NCBI GenBank assembly: GCA_017305535.1
Contig: JAFKKN010000003.1
Coordinates: 62,001-126,000, forward strand
Reading direction: 5' to 3'
Length of the DNA stretch: 64,000 bases
Origin: Hyphomicrobiales bacterium
GTDB taxonomy: Bacteria; Pseudomonadota; Alphaproteobacteria; Rhizobiales; Xanthobacteraceae
Below, one piece after another: positions 54,676 to 63,375 of this stretch (position 1 is its first letter; each line of letters starts with the position of its first letter). The notes beneath the pieces are model-generated. The model made no database searches and was not told where the DNA came from. It saw only the letters and a list, made by a program, of their open reading frames with translations. The position numbers were made by a program, and so were the translations under genes.

Positions 54676-56205
54676 ATGGCACATGACGAAATGATTGCTG
54701 AGCTCGCGCAGCGAAAGGAGAAGGCCCTTGCCATGGGTGGGCCGGAAAAGCTGGCGAAGCGCAAGGCCGAAGGGCATTTGAATGCGCGCGAGCGACTCGA
54801 GGCGCTCTTGGACAAGGATAGCTGGATCGAAAGCGGTCTCTTTGCCACTTCGCATCGGCCTGAGGTTCGCGACAAGACACCGGGAGATGGCAAGATCGGT
54901 GGCTTCGGCAAGGTAGCCGGTCGTCCCGTCGCGGTCGTATCGAACGACTTCACCACCATGGGTGCCTCCAGTTCCGTGGTCAACGGCAAGAAGATCAGGC
55001 ACATTCGCGAGGTCGCGACCAGATCCGGCATGCCGCTTATCATGCTGGGAGAATCGACCGGTGCCCGGATGCCCGACCGTATGGGTGCTGAGGGACGCGC
55101 CATTCTTGGCCAGGACCCTATTGAGTACCTTCGCAGTCGCGAGTCGCCCTGGGCGAGCGCGCTACTGGGCGCCTGCTATGGCTCGTCGACCTGGTATGGC
55201 TGCCTCTCCGACTTCGTCGTCATGCGCAAGGGCGCGACGATGGCCGTTGCCAGCGGGCGTGTCACCTCGGCGGCAATCCGACAAGAAATCGATTCGGAAG
55301 AGCTAGGCGGCTGGAAGATGCATGCCGAGCATTCCGGACTCGTGGATGCTATCGTCGACACGGACGAGGAAGCGCTTCTGTCGATCAAAAAGTGGCTGAG
55401 TTATCTGCCGAGCCATCAGAACGAAGCGCCGCCCGCATACGATGTGCCGGAAGGATCGCAGGGACGCGGCCAGCAGATCCTTGAGATACTCCCCGATACT
55501 CCGAACAAGGTTTACGATGTCCGCAAGATTATCGATCTCGTGGTGGACAAGGACAGTCGATTTGAGCTGAAGCCCCGCTACGGCAAGTCGATCTGCACGT
55601 CGTTGGCCCGCATCGACGGCAAGTCGGTCGGCGTCGTTGCTAACAACCCGATGTTCAAGGGCGGTGCGATCGACGTCGATGCCATGAAGAAGGCAACGGC
55701 CTTCATCGTTCAGTGCGATTCGTTCAACATTCCTCTGTTGTTCATGGTCGACACGCCGGGCTTCCTGATCGGTCTGGAAGGCGAGCGCCGTGCCGCGCCC
55801 GGCAAGATCATGAACTGGATGAACGCTCTTTCGCTGGTCACCGTCCCGAAGATTTCGCTGATCATGCGGAAGAGTTACGGCCAAGCGTATCTGAATATGG
55901 GTGGCGGCCGCAATTCGGACGAGGTCCTCGCCTGGCCGACGGCTGACCTCGGCTTCATGGCGGCGAATGTCGGAGCGAGCGTTCTCTCCGGTGTCGACAA
56001 GGACCCTGAGAAGTACGCGAAGATGGCCAAGGATCTTTCGCGCGATACCGCAGTCTGGGGTCTGGCCCAACTCTACGAAGCCCACACAGTCATCGATCCC
56101 CGCGACACACGTGAGACGCTGATCCGACTTTTTGAAATCCATCGTAACCGGCATGGCAGCGGAGTGGGCAAGCATCGCCTCGCGGTTTGGCCGACAACTT
56201 ACTGA
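54676..56205 (+). CDS. Acyl-CoA carboxyltransferase (PccB/transcarboxylase 12S-like)
   Basis: Protein of 509 residues with two crotonase-type domains. The N-terminal half has HLNARERLEALLDKDSWIE and GLFATSHRPE, and RMGAEGRAILGQDP; the C-terminal half has PLLFMVDTPGFLIGLEGERR and MRKSYGQAYLNMGGG, both near the CoA/biotin site. Homologues carboxylate propionyl-, methylcrotonyl- or other acyl-CoAs, or decarboxylate methylmalonyl-CoA. ATG 54676 follows GGAGAAGCGG. The next gene encodes a small biotinyl carrier, 24 bases downstream. Confidence 0.92.
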   Translation: MAHDEMIAELAQRKEKALAMGGPEKLAKRKAEGHLNARERLEALLDKDSWIESGLFATSHRPEVRDKTPGDGKIGGFGKVAGRPVAVVSNDFTTMGASSSVVNGKKIRHIREVATRSGMPLIMLGESTGARMPDRMGAEGRAILGQDPIEYLRSRESPWASALLGACYGSSTWYGCLSDFVVMRKGATMAVASGRVTSAAIRQEIDSEELGGWKMHAEHSGLVDAIVDTDEEALLSIKKWLSYLPSHQNEAPPAYDVPEGSQGRGQQILEILPDTPNKVYDVRKIIDLVVDKDSRFELKPRYGKSICTSLARIDGKSVGVVANNPMFKGGAIDVDAMKKATAFIVQCDSFNIPLLFMVDTPGFLIGLEGERRAAPGKIMNWMNALSLVTVPKISLIMRKSYGQAYLNMGGGRNSDEVLAWPTADLGFMAANVGASVLSGVDKDPEKYAKMAKDLSRDTAVWGLAQLYEAHTVIDPRDTRETLIRLFEIHRNRHGSGVGKHRLAVWPTTY

Positions 56206-56229
56206 AACTGAAATTTGTGAGGACGCCTG

Positions 56230-56451
56230 ATGGCACAGACGAAAGTCGTTTGCGAGATCAATGGTTCGGTTTGGAAGATCCAGATCAAGGAGGGAGATGC
56301 GGTTTCCGAGGACGATACCTTGGCAATCCTGGAATCCATGAAGATGGAAATCCCGGTGCTTGCCCCCGCGAGCGGTACGATCGGGAAGATTCTGGTTGCG
56401 GAGGGAGACTCCGTCGCCGAGGGCCAGGATCTCATGGTCATAAACGAGTGA
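56230..56451 (+). CDS. Short biotinyl-domain carrier protein (transcarboxylase 1.3S-like)
   Basis: Protein of 73 residues consisting only of a biotinyl/lipoyl domain. The modification site is LAILESMKMEIPVLAP with Lys in MKM, the biotin motif. EGDSVAEGQDLMVINE closes the domain. Free single-domain carriers like this accompany decarboxylases, transcarboxylases and some acyl-CoA carboxylases. It sits directly between the acyl-CoA carboxyltransferase and the acyl-CoA synthetase genes. Confidence 0.93.
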   Translation: MAQTKVVCEINGSVWKIQIKEGDAVSEDDTLAILESMKMEIPVLAPASGTIGKILVAEGDSVAEGQDLMVINE

Positions 56452-56459
56452 CCGCTTTC

Positions 56460-57191
56460 ATGACTCAAACACTGTCCGAAGTGCTGCACAAAGCGCGCGC
56501 AATGGGTGTCGAGGCACTGGACGAACCATCCGGCAAGAACGTCCTGAAGTCAGCCGGCATCAACGTGCCGAACTCTGTTGTGGTGAAGATTGGCGACGAT
56601 GTTGCCGCGGCGGTTTCGGACCTTCGTGCTCCGCTTGCGCTCAAGGTTGTGGCCACCGGGGTCGTTCATAAAAGCGACGTCGGCGGCGTGAAGCTCAACA
56701 TTCAGGATGCTGCGGCGGCAGCCGAAGCCGCGTCTGATCTGCGCACGGCGATGAAGGCGAAGGGCATCGAGCCCGACGCATGGTTGTTCGAGGAGATGGC
56801 TCCGCGCGGCGCGGAAGTTGTCGTCGGTGGAACGATGGATCCCGAGTTCGGGCCGATGATTATGGTCGGCCTGGGTGGAATTTTCGTCGAGGTGCTGAAG
56901 GATATCGCCTTCCGCATTTGCCCGATCCGCGAACGCGATGCTTACGAAATGCTGTCTGAACTCAAAGGGGCGGCTGTGCTGAAAGGCGCGCGGGGAAGCG
57001 AACCGGTGAATATCGAGGCGATCGTTGATGTGCTGCTGCGGGTGGGGGGAGACGATGGCATTTTGATGCGGGGCACCAGCGAATTGGCTGAAATCGACAT
57101 CAACCCTCTGATCGTTTCCAAACATGCGGCCGTGGCCGTGGATGCGCGATTTATTCTGCGGAAGGAGAAGGTGATCGATGTCCACGCTTGA
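56460..57191 (+). CDS. Acyl-CoA synthetase (ADP-forming), beta subunit (ATP-grasp)
   Basis: Protein of 243 residues corresponding to the ATP-grasp half of ADP-forming acetyl-CoA synthetases. Visible are APLALKVVATGVVHKSDVGG with the family's HKSDVGGV, EEMAPRGAEVVVGGTMDPEF, GPMIMVGLGGIFVEVLKD and AEIDINPLIVS. It should make ATP from an acyl-CoA or use ATP to activate an acid. ATG 56460 is 9 bases after the carrier gene; a frame from 56187 is an overlap artefact. It overlaps the alpha gene by 14 bases. Confidence 0.9.
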   Translation: MTQTLSEVLHKARAMGVEALDEPSGKNVLKSAGINVPNSVVVKIGDDVAAAVSDLRAPLALKVVATGVVHKSDVGGVKLNIQDAAAAAEAASDLRTAMKAKGIEPDAWLFEEMAPRGAEVVVGGTMDPEFGPMIMVGLGGIFVEVLKDIAFRICPIRERDAYEMLSELKGAAVLKGARGSEPVNIEAIVDVLLRVGGDDGILMRGTSELAEIDINPLIVSKHAAVAVDARFILRKEKVIDVHA

Positions 57192-58614
57192 GGAGTTCAG
57201 GCCGCTGTTTCATCCGGCCCGGATCGCGGTCGTCGGTGCCTCGACCACCAGCGTCAGCGGCGGCAACCGCTTCATTCGGAACCTGAAGAATTTTGGCTAC
57301 GCCGGAACCATCATCCCGATCCACCCCAAGGCGGAGGAAATCGAGGGCCTGCGGGCTTATCAATCGCTGGCCGATGTGCCGGGTCAGATCGATTACGCCT
57401 ATGTCGCGGTTGCCGCGGCCACCGCGCCCGGTGTTGTTCGCAACAGTGGAGGCAAGGTTCGGTTCGCCCAGGTCATGTCCAGCGGATTCAGCGAAATCGT
57501 GGGTGGCACGGATTTGGAAGCGGATCTGGTGGCTGCCGCCCGGGAGGTTGGTACACGAGTGATCGGGCCGAATTGTCTGGGGACCTATTCTCCCGCGGCT
57601 CGGCTGACCTTCACCGAAAAGGCGACGCCCGAGCCGGGCTCGATTGGCGTTGTCTGCCAGAGCGGCGGACTGGGGATCGACATCATAAGGCGGGGCCAAA
57701 ATCGCGGATTGCGTTATAGTGGTCTCGTGACTATCGGCAACGCGTCCGATCTCGGAGCGTCGGAGCTGATCGAATATTTTCTCGAGGATGACAAGACGCG
57801 GACCATCGGGCTTTACCTGGAAAGCACGCGCGAAGGACGCCGGCTGTTCGAGGTCCTCAGGCGCGCCAATGCACGTAAGCCCGTGGTACTTCTGAAAGGC
57901 GGCCGTACCAGCCAGGGTCAACGCGCCGCCGCATCCCATACGGGAGCGCTCGCAGGCAGCCATAGCGGGTGGGAAGCGCTGTGCCGCCAGACCGGCACCG
58001 TTCTGACGGATACGCTCGATGATTTCCTCGATGCGTTAATGGCGACACAGGGTATGGACCTGCGGCCTTCCGCGACTTCGCGGGTCGTGTTGTTCGGCAA
58101 CGGAGGCGGGACGAGCGTTCTCGGCACTGACGCGTTCGACCGTGCCGGGTTTTCGGTCGGTGCGTTCGCGGATGACACTCTTACCAAGCTGGAGGCGCTT
58201 GGGCTGCCGGCGGGGTCGTCCGTCGCCAACCCCATAGACGTTCCGGCAGGGGCCTTGCAGCAGGACGAAGGCCGTGTTGCCGAGAAGATTATTTCGACTA
58301 TCGCCGCCAGCGGAGCGGCCGATGCCGTGGTCATCCACGTCAATATGACCGTTATCATGGGGTTCAGGCATGTCGACATGCTTGGCAATATCATCCAGGC
58401 CGTGCTTCGCGTGCGGCAGGAGCACAGCCCCGGCATGCATATCGTGTTGGTTCTGAGGTCCGACGGCGATTCCGAGACAGAAGAGCGCAAACGCGAGTAT
58501 CGTCAACGCGCCACATCGAATGGCGTCGCTGTTTTCGATGAACTCGCCCAGGCTGCGCGCGGTCTGGCGGCCATCCGGATTGTGGAGACCTATCGCTCGG
58601 GCGCCACTGTCTGA
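57178..58614 (+). CDS. Acyl-CoA synthetase (ADP-forming), alpha subunit
   Basis: Protein of 478 residues. The CoA-binding domain comes first (RIAVVGASTTSVSGGNRFIR), then the succinyl-CoA synthetase-like domains with VCQSGGLGIDII and GLVTIGNASDLGASELIEYF. The phosphorylated His is expected in AASHTGALAGSH. With the beta subunit it forms a complete ADP-forming enzyme that conserves energy from an acyl-CoA. In the cluster it may release the final acid from CoA, or activate the substrate. Confidence 0.92.
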   Translation: MSTLEEFRPLFHPARIAVVGASTTSVSGGNRFIRNLKNFGYAGTIIPIHPKAEEIEGLRAYQSLADVPGQIDYAYVAVAAATAPGVVRNSGGKVRFAQVMSSGFSEIVGGTDLEADLVAAAREVGTRVIGPNCLGTYSPAARLTFTEKATPEPGSIGVVCQSGGLGIDIIRRGQNRGLRYSGLVTIGNASDLGASELIEYFLEDDKTRTIGLYLESTREGRRLFEVLRRANARKPVVLLKGGRTSQGQRAAASHTGALAGSHSGWEALCRQTGTVLTDTLDDFLDALMATQGMDLRPSATSRVVLFGNGGGTSVLGTDAFDRAGFSVGAFADDTLTKLEALGLPAGSSVANPIDVPAGALQQDEGRVAEKIISTIAASGAADAVVIHVNMTVIMGFRHVDMLGNIIQAVLRVRQEHSPGMHIVLVLRSDGDSETEERKREYRQRATSNGVAVFDELAQAARGLAAIRIVETYRSGATV

Positions 58615-58937
58615 AGATGTCGAATGGCTTGATGCAGGAAGCAGTGACTGGTGTACTATAGGCTGAAGGTGGCCAGCAGTTCGTGATTGGCGGCCTGAAA
58701 ATCGACGGGAGTGTCGTTTTCTGAATCGGTTCGCGGCAACCCGCCCGACGCGGAAGAGATACCAACGCAATGACCCGTCAAGGTTGTCGTGGCGGCACTG
58801 TTGACCGAGTATTTGCCCGATCGCGTACGGCCAGCATGCCGTCTCGAGCTAACGGCCGGTGTGTGTCAATGTACTCCTCGGCGCTTATCCGGCTTATCTA
58901 ACTGGAGATGCTGCTGCCGGTGTCGGGGAGTGCGTGA
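58615..58937. other. Intergenic region before the GntR/UTRA gene
   Basis: About 320 bases with no supported gene. Frames crossing it are short and without family character. The promoter of the regulator should be here. Confidence 0.5.
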
Positions 58938-58956
58938 ACTACAATACAATTGTAGT
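58938..58956. promoter_or_regulatory. Palindrome ACTACAAT-aca-ATTGTAGT, probable operator
   Basis: Two exact 8-base inverted arms are separated by three bases. It ends 81 bases before the GntR/UTRA gene. GntR proteins of the HutC group often bind such palindromes in their own promoters, so autoregulation is likely. It differs from the ATATATC motif found elsewhere in the cluster. Confidence 0.6.
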
Positions 58957-59037
58957 CTCGACCAAGGTTACGATTCGAGGTATTTGCGTTGAAATAACAA
59001 CCAAGGGGGCTGGCCAGATCGTTGGCAGTGAGGTGAA

Positions 59038-59856
59038 ATGAAAGAAGCCAATGATCCTGGAATTTTGGGGCGCAAATTGTCCAAGAGCGGAAGCAAGCGC
59101 CGAGAAAAAATAGCGGGAAGCGGAATCGGTTCACGGCCGCTCTACAAGGAAGTAAAGCTTGCGCTGACGCGTCTTCTCTCGAGCGGAGAGATTGGCGCAG
59201 GCGAAGCTATTCCGACCGAGAAGCAGCTTTGTGAGCAATATGACGTCAGTATCGGGACGGTGAGGAAGGCAATTGACGAACTCGTCACCGAACGGGTTCT
59301 CGTTCGCCAGCAAGGTCGTGGAACGTTCCTTGCGACTTATAGCGCGGAGCGGATGCTGAACTATTTCTGGCACATCGTTCGCAAGGATGGCGTCAGGGAA
59401 ATACCTATCGTGCAGACCCTCAGCTTCGAAAAAGGACGAGCGGTTGCCGAGACTGCGAAAGCTCTCTCGATCAACGTCGGTGATGACATCTTTCGTATCA
59501 ACAATCTTCTCATCCTTGGTGGTGAGCCGGTCATCTTCGACGAAATCGAAATTGCTCGAGCGATGTTTCCGAGACTTACCGAAGACACTTTTGCCAAGCG
59601 AGATACCACTGTCTATGGGTTCTATCAGAGCGCATTCGGCATCAATGTCATTCGTACTTTCGACAAGCTGGGCACTGTTGCCGCGGACGTGACCAACGCG
59701 AAAAGACTCGGTGTCCCGCTTGGGATGCCTCTGCTTGAGATACGTCGCGTGGCTTATACTTTTAACGATCAGCCGGTGGAGACCCGACGCAGTCTGATGG
59801 TTACTGAGAAGTACGAGTACTACAACACGCTTAGTTCTGACGACACCTTGTCATAA
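59038..59856 (+). CDS. GntR family regulator (HutC/UTRA type)
   Basis: Regulator of 272 residues. A basic N-terminal extension of about 30 residues precedes the winged helix (AIPTEKQLCEQYDVSIGTVR, KAIDELVTERVLVRQQGRGT). The UTRA effector domain follows with IFRINNLLILGGEPVIFDEI and VYGFYQSAFGINVIRTFDKL. UTRA domains sense small metabolites. It probably controls the surrounding catabolic genes and its own promoter through the palindrome at 58938. Confidence 0.92.
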   Translation: MKEANDPGILGRKLSKSGSKRREKIAGSGIGSRPLYKEVKLALTRLLSSGEIGAGEAIPTEKQLCEQYDVSIGTVRKAIDELVTERVLVRQQGRGTFLATYSAERMLNYFWHIVRKDGVREIPIVQTLSFEKGRAVAETAKALSINVGDDIFRINNLLILGGEPVIFDEIEIARAMFPRLTEDTFAKRDTTVYGFYQSAFGINVIRTFDKLGTVAADVTNAKRLGVPLGMPLLEIRRVAYTFNDQPVETRRSLMVTEKYEYYNTLSSDDTLS

Positions 59857-59902
59857 GCGACAGCCACCGATCGTTGCGCTGACGCGGGCTGGTCTTTCAG
59901 AC

Positions 59903-59933
59903 GGCGGATGCAGCGAATATCGCCGCATCCGCC
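59903..59933. terminator. Hairpin between convergent genes
   Basis: GGCGGATGC (59903-59911) and GCATCCGCC (59925-59933) form a perfect 9-bp stem between the ends of the GntR gene (plus) and the amidohydrolase gene (minus). It can serve as a shared terminator, although no clear U-run follows. Confidence 0.55.
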
Positions 59934-59944
59934 GCCTTGTCTGA

Positions 59945-60820
59945 TCAGGCCTTGACGCCAAGAAGCTTGGCTGCGTTGTCCCACAGAATCTTGTGCATGA
60001 TGTCGGGCCGCCATCCCATTCCGAGGAAGTCCTTCACCGTTTCCTGAATATCCTTCACCGGATAAGCGGTGCCGAAAAGTGTCCGGTCTTCCAGGAAAAG
60101 ATTGGCGCCTTTGACATAGCTGTCCGCGGCGATCATGCCTGCTGTCGCCGAATAGAGATCTGGCGACACGTAGATGTTGGGGCACGCAAGCGCGACCACC
60201 ACCATCTCGTCCGCATAGGGCCATGCTGCGTGCGAAACGATGATTTTTAGTTCCGGCCAACGCTGCGCGACGCGCTGGATGGAAACCGGACGCGACCAGG
60301 TAATGTCGTGACCCGCAAGAGCTGAGAGCAGGCCGGACAGTGAAATGGACACCGGCAGACCCAGTTCAAGAGCAAGTTCGTAGACAGGAGTCAGGCTGTC
60401 GTCATCAGACCAGCGCGGAATTCTACCGGAGCCGGGCTCGATCGATATCCCTTTGACGTTGGGGTGTCCCGCCATTTCGCGGATTTCCGCCAGACTGTCG
60501 TCGATTGCATCCAGGTCTACACCCAGGAATCCGAGAAATCGGTTCGGATACTTTTCCAGCAACTCGATAATTTCGGCATTGGCAACTCCACCGAGGTTTC
60601 CCGCGCCAGAGGAGGCTCGTCCCATTGCGACGCCCCAGCGAATTCCCGCTGAATCCATTTCCGTGAAAAGCATGTCGACGGATTCCATCCACGCGGATCG
60701 TGCGCCTTTGAAGGTTAGGTTGTGCCGTGGATAGTGCATCGCGGTTTTAAACACTGTGCCGCGGGTCCAGGCCGACACGGGCGGTCGCAAACGCATGTCG
60801 AGAATCGGGGGCGTGAACAT
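59945..60820 (-). CDS. Amidohydrolase_2 family protein lacking the HxH metal motif
   Basis: Barrel protein of 291 residues in the amidohydrolase_2 family, whose members include hydrolases and metal-dependent decarboxylases. VANAEIIELLEKYPNRFLGF, KGISIEPGSG, IIVSHAAWPYADEMVVVA and the end MHKILWDNAAKLLGV are typical. The N-terminal metal motif (usually DxHxH) reads ILDMRLRPP, so two His ligands are missing, and the late Asp motif reads FGTAYPVKD instead of GSDYP. It may use a different metal arrangement. An AT-rich operator lies 60 bases upstream of its start. Confidence 0.85.
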   Translation of the reverse strand: MFTPPILDMRLRPPVSAWTRGTVFKTAMHYPRHNLTFKGARSAWMESVDMLFTEMDSAGIRWGVAMGRASSGAGNLGGVANAEIIELLEKYPNRFLGFLGVDLDAIDDSLAEIREMAGHPNVKGISIEPGSGRIPRWSDDDSLTPVYELALELGLPVSISLSGLLSALAGHDITWSRPVSIQRVAQRWPELKIIVSHAAWPYADEMVVVALACPNIYVSPDLYSATAGMIAADSYVKGANLFLEDRTLFGTAYPVKDIQETVKDFLGMGWRPDIMHKILWDNAAKLLGVKA

Positions 60821-60879
60821 TGGTTTCCTCCAAAAGTGAGTTTGACTGCCGGGGCAGACTAGCTTGTCCTAGAGGAAAA

Positions 60880-60896
60880 ATATATATCATAAGTAT
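60880..60896. promoter_or_regulatory. AT-rich operator-like motif before the amidohydrolase_2 gene
   Basis: ATATATATCATAAGTAT is a good left half and a degenerate right half of the recurring motif. It lies 60 bases upstream of the amidohydrolase start on the minus strand. Confidence 0.5.
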
Positions 60897-61056
60897 GAAT
60901 ATGAGGTGAGTTGAAGCTGTTTGAGCGTCCGGCAGGTATGGGCTGTGATGTGGGTACGTATAGCTGGGCCGTGACCGCAAAACTTGAATTGGCCGACCTT
61001 AAATATACGACGAGGTGTCCTCACGTTTGCCAGTGCGCTGCTGCCACCGTGCGCCA

Positions 61057-61707
61057 CTAGGGCGCGCCATTCGCGCGGAGTGTGACGACGACTCTTTGTT
61101 TGACGATCACGGAAAGCAACACGGCATCGTCCACGGTCTGGCGATATGCGGCCACGGCCGCTTCCATGTTCGGATAAGGTATTTGGCGCACGATTGCGGG
61201 TGGAGCGCCAGGCCAGCCTGCTATGTCGACGACCCTGTCATCCCAGCCTGCAGAGGAGTTGATCCTCGTTGTTCCACGTGGCGGCGACTCGCCTCCGGCT
61301 GCTGTACGAAATTGCACCAGTTTGATCGCGCCATCTGGAAGGCCCGTTGATCCTTCTCCTGTCCGAGCGGTCATAAGGAAAGCTCGTTTTGACGCATCGA
61401 GCAAAGAGCGTTCGTCAGGCAGAATGACATCTTGATAGTAAGATGAGGAAACCGCGATCGACATCGCCTCCTGAGATGCGAACTCAACTTCGGAGAAAAC
61501 ATCGAACCCGGAGTCTTGGGAGAGCGTTTCACCGTCGTCTCGAAGGACGGCGTGGTTTTGCACATACGATACTAAATCGGGAACGCGGGAGAACAGTTGA
61601 GCATGCCGCCCTGCCCAATATTTCTGCGCCTCGAGGCGTGTCAGGTTCGCGATACGAGGCGAAAGTCCAATGCGGATCATCCGTGTGTCGTCACCCGAAC
61701 GGTTCAT
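61057..61707 (-). CDS. EthD-domain protein (two dimeric alpha/beta-barrel repeats)
   Basis: Protein of 216 residues with an EthD-like ferredoxin fold: LTRLEAQKYWAGRHAQLFSR and PDLVSYVQNHAVL in the first half, then FDVFSEVEFASQEAMSIAVS and SSYYQDVILPDERSLLD. The second half (AIKLVQFRTAAGG onwards) may be a second, weaker repeat. EthD-type proteins can be lyases or accessory proteins in degradation pathways. ATG 61707 is chosen with AGGG nearby; ATG 61680 is also possible. It is divergent from the SDR pair. Confidence 0.75.
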   Translation of the reverse strand: MNRSGDDTRMIRIGLSPRIANLTRLEAQKYWAGRHAQLFSRVPDLVSYVQNHAVLRDDGETLSQDSGFDVFSEVEFASQEAMSIAVSSSYYQDVILPDERSLLDASKRAFLMTARTGEGSTGLPDGAIKLVQFRTAAGGESPPRGTTRINSSAGWDDRVVDIAGWPGAPPAIVRQIPYPNMEAAVAAYRQTVDDAVLLSVIVKQRVVVTLRANGAP

Positions 61708-61835
61708 CGATTGCGCCCTGGCATCGTCTTGGGATCTGCGAATTGGTTTTCCATATCCAGGGTCCCGAAATGCGACCGGCGGGCAGAAGTGCATCGAGGA
61801 AATCAGCCCAGGCCGAGACGATTGACAAGAAAAAA

Positions 61836-61852
61836 ATATGTATCATATATAT
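61836..61852. promoter_or_regulatory. AT-rich operator-like motif before the SDR pair
   Basis: ATATGTATCATATATAT matches the 47845 palindrome closely; with the bases after it (CTAT) it shares ATCATATATATCTAT with the reverse complement of that site. It lies between the divergent EthD and SDR genes and could serve both. Confidence 0.6.
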
Positions 61853-61906
61853 CTATAAATTCAAACTGGGGAGGCAGACCTGGATTCGCTCGGAACGAAC
61901 TCCGCC

Positions 61907-62632
61907 ATGCCGAGAATCGACGGTTCCGTCGCCCTGATAACCGGCGCGGGGCGAGGCATAGGTCGGGCCATTGCTCAAACGTTCGCAAAAGCGGGAGCCG
62001 CGGTGGTCGCGACTGATATCTCTATTGCTGATGAGGTCGACTATCGCACGATGTGCTGTGACGTCCTCCGGGCAACTGACATCGCGAAGGCCGTGGATGT
62101 GTGCGATGAGCTGGGCGGCATCGATGTCCTCGTCAACAGTGCTGGCATCATCAGGCGCGCGGATCCGTTGAAAATGTCTCGACAACTGTGGGACGAGATC
62201 ATCGACGTCAATGTGAAGGGAGCGTTTCTCAGTTCGCAGGCGGCGGCGAAATCAATGATCCGCCACGGTCGCGGAGGATCTATTGTCAACATCGGGTCCG
62301 TCAATGCCGAGAAGGTTTTCGGCGAGACAGTCGCCTACTGCACATCGAAAGGCGCGCTTCATGCAATGACCCGCGCCATGTCTCTGTCGCTCGCGCCGTT
62401 CAATATCCGTGTGAATGTGTTGGCACCCGGTGCCGTCGCAGACACGAATCTGGAGCCGTCCCGCTGGCAAAGCGAACGGGAACGGGATGCGATGGTCTCT
62501 CGAACCCCGCAGCGCCGGCTGGGGCAGTCTCAAGACATCGCGCCGTCCGCTCTATTTCTGGCCTCATCGCTGTCCTCCTTCATCACCGGAGCGACCTTGT
62601 TTGTGGATGGGGGAAGGAGCGCGTCGGTATGA
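61907..62632 (+). CDS. SDR family oxidoreductase 1
   Basis: Classical short-chain dehydrogenase of 241 residues. The dinucleotide motif is LITGAGRGIGRAIAQTFAKA, with Asp in VVATDIS suggesting NAD. LVNSAGIIRR, IVNIGSVNAEKVFG with the catalytic Ser, and AYCTSKGALHAM with Tyr and Lys complete the active site. The end is FITGATLFVDGGRS. A good GGGGAGG lies 35 bases before ATG 61907, so the real start may be an upstream non-ATG codon. It overlaps its paralogue as ATGA. Confidence 0.92.
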   Translation: MPRIDGSVALITGAGRGIGRAIAQTFAKAGAAVVATDISIADEVDYRTMCCDVLRATDIAKAVDVCDELGGIDVLVNSAGIIRRADPLKMSRQLWDEIIDVNVKGAFLSSQAAAKSMIRHGRGGSIVNIGSVNAEKVFGETVAYCTSKGALHAMTRAMSLSLAPFNIRVNVLAPGAVADTNLEPSRWQSERERDAMVSRTPQRRLGQSQDIAPSALFLASSLSSFITGATLFVDGGRSASV

Positions 62633-63342
62633 GTGAATTGACCGGTAAAGTAGCGTGGGTGACGGGCGGAGGCGGAGGCATCGGCGCCGCCATCGTCAAC
62701 GAACTGCGTCGGCGCGGCGCAACTGTCCGCGCAACGGATCGAGACGAGGTGGGAGGGCTAGATCGCTGTGACATGTGCGATCCCGACGAGATCGATCGCT
62801 ACGCCCGCTCGCTTGTGGCTGCTCATGGGAAACTGGACATCCTGGTCAACAATGCGGGTATTCAGCGCCGCAGACAGTTTGTCGATTTCACCGAGGCTGA
62901 TTTCGACGCCATTTTCGGCGTCAATGTGCGAGGCATGTTCTTTGCCAGCCAGGCGGCGGCACGCATGATGATCGAAACTGGTTGCGCCGGCTCCATCATC
63001 AATATTTCATCGGTCAATGCCACGCATGCGCAACCGGAAACGGTCCTCTATTGCGCATCAAAGGGAGCGGTCGCGACCATGACGCGAGCGCTGGCTGTCG
63101 CATTCGGCCCCCATGGCATTCGCGTCAATGCCATCGCCCCGGGAACGATCGTCACCGGCCTGAATCGGGACCGGCTCGCGAACGAGGATACTGTCGAAGG
63201 AGTTATACAGGTGACCGCCTTGGGGCGACTTGGTTTGCCGCAGGATGTGGCGCCGGCGGCAGCCTTCCTGGCAAGCGACGGCGCGGGCTTCATCACCGGG
63301 GCAACCGTCGCCGTTCATGGCGGCTGGACCCTCCAAGGATAG
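62629..63342 (+). CDS. SDR family oxidoreductase 2
   Basis: Second classical SDR, 237 residues: WVTGGGGGIGAAIVNELRRR, ATDRDEVGG, LVNNAGIQRRR, INISSVNATHAQPETVLYCA with Ser and Tyr, then SKGAVATM with Lys. It resembles the preceding SDR in length and motifs, and the pair probably arose by duplication or forms a heteromeric enzyme as BbsCD does. Oxidation of a hydroxyl group in a CoA ester or of a free alcohol is likely. Confidence 0.92.
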   Translation: MSELTGKVAWVTGGGGGIGAAIVNELRRRGATVRATDRDEVGGLDRCDMCDPDEIDRYARSLVAAHGKLDILVNNAGIQRRRQFVDFTEADFDAIFGVNVRGMFFASQAAARMMIETGCAGSIINISSVNATHAQPETVLYCASKGAVATMTRALAVAFGPHGIRVNAIAPGTIVTGLNRDRLANEDTVEGVIQVTALGRLGLPQDVAPAAAFLASDGAGFITGATVAVHGGWTLQG

Positions 63343-63375
63343 ATAGGAGAGGAGGGTTATCCTTTTTGTGAGAAT

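Noticed and set aside
54676-56205. Acetyl-CoA carboxylase AccA/AccD for fatty acid synthesis
   Set aside because: The single-chain 509-residue protein with DTPGFLIGLEGE is of the propionyl-CoA/methylmalonyl-CoA type, not the split AccA and AccD type.
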